In this document: positions 6,143 to 6,405 of the stretch, piece by piece
How positions within the stretch are numbered: position 1 is the stretch's first letter
Layout: each line of letters starts with the position of its first letter
Assembly (NCBI GenBank): GCA_937876275.1
Contig: CALFIA010000263.1
Span: forward strand, 1 to 6,405
Origin: an uncultured Actinomycetes bacterium
Lineage (GTDB): Bacteria; Actinomycetota; Actinomycetes; S36-B12
Reading direction: 5' to 3'
Length of the DNA: 6,405 nt
Notes under the pieces: model-generated
Database searches by the model: none
What the model was told of the DNA's origin: nothing
The model's input: the letters and a program-made list of their open reading frames with translations, nothing else
Made by a program: the position numbers and the translations under genes

Positions 6143-6405
6143 ATGGATTTCGAGCTCAGCCCCAAGGCCAAGGAACTCTCCGAGAGCATGTGGGACTTTC
6201 TGAACACTCGCGTGCTGCCCGCCGAGGCCGAGTACTACGACCTGCGCGCCGAGGTCGGCCCCGGTGATCCACGTCTGCACGTTCTCCCCCCGATCGTCGA
6301 GGAACTGAAGATCGAGGCCCGCAAGCGAGGCCTGTGGAACTTGTTCCTCCCCGAGGTGAGCGGCCTGACCAACGTCGATTACGCCTCGCTTGCCGAGATC
6401 TCCGG
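6143..6405 (+). CDS. Acyl-CoA dehydrogenase, N-terminal part (cut by window edge)
   Basis: The first 87 complete codons of a gene that runs off the right edge. The start ATGGATTTC follows GGAG at 6135-6138. The protein opens MDFELSPKAKEL, continues with VLPAEAEYY (residues 24-32), and then PPIVEELKIEARKRGLWNLF (49-68) with a following LP and GLTNVDYASLAEISG. This is the helical N-terminal domain of FAD-dependent acyl-CoA dehydrogenases, closest to the ACAD10/ACAD11-like subgroup, where the phrase ARxRGLWNLFLP followed by GLTN is characteristic. The enzyme would introduce an alpha-beta double bond into an acyl-CoA and pass electrons to ETF. The catalytic base and FAD site lie beyond the window. 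It is divergent from the ligase, suggesting that activation and the first oxidation step share a control region. Confidence 0.92.
   Translation, partial: MDFELSPKAKELSESMWDFLNTRVLPAEAEYYDLRAEVGPGDPRLHVLPPIVEELKIEARKRGLWNLFLPEVSGLTNVDYASLAEIS

Noticed and set aside
1..6405. Mobile element, CRISPR array, tRNA or rRNA
   Set aside because: I saw no transposase or integrase coding sequence, no regularly spaced direct repeats and no tRNA-like cloverleaf. The window is almost fully occupied by the eight metabolic genes.

Overview
The window is GC-rich, densely coded and built of short-spaced operons of catabolic enzymes. The family mix is a coenzyme-F420/FMN luciferase-like oxidoreductase, several short-chain dehydrogenases (SDRs), an AMP-forming acyl-CoA ligase, an ACAD10/11-like acyl-CoA dehydrogenase and an adrenodoxin-type ferredoxin. 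That mix is typical of high-GC Actinobacteria (mycobacterial, rhodococcal, nocardioidal or acidimicrobial lineages) that degrade lipids, terpenoids or steroid-like compounds. The lineage is inferred from gene content. No rRNA, tRNA or marker gene is present to fix it.

Layout, left to right. (1) A minus-strand operon spans 2330 to 1 and runs off the left edge: SDR-A (2330-1566), a ThuA-like protein (1552-734) and SDR-B (737-1, cut by the edge). Gaps are 13 nt and then a 4-nt ATGA overlap. (2) A divergent intergenic region of 92 bp (2331-2422) separates it from a single plus-strand [2Fe-2S] ferredoxin (2423-2737). (3) A second minus-strand operon spans 6014 to 2752: acyl-CoA ligase (6014-4449), SDR-C (4439-3663) and a luciferase-like monooxygenase-family oxidoreductase (3666-2752). 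It has a 9-nt gap and then a 4-nt GTGA overlap, and it ends 14 bp from the convergent ferredoxin. (4) A divergent intergenic region of 128 bp (6015-6142) holds a perfect 11-bp palindrome. It leads to a plus-strand acyl-CoA dehydrogenase that is cut by the right edge.

Working model (inference): a carboxylic acid, or an alcohol or ketone oxidised to one, is activated by the ligase as a CoA thioester and desaturated by the acyl-CoA dehydrogenase. Three SDRs with different predicted cofactor preferences oxidise or reduce hydroxyl/keto groups. The F420/FMN enzyme carries out a further redox step. The ferredoxin would supply electrons to an oxygenase, most likely a cytochrome P450, that is not in this window. 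No enoyl-CoA hydratase, thiolase, regulator or transporter is visible, so the pathway extends beyond both edges or uses genes elsewhere. The substrate cannot be read from the sequence. The ThuA-like gene is the least expected member. Nothing here looks like a mobile element, CRISPR array or RNA gene.
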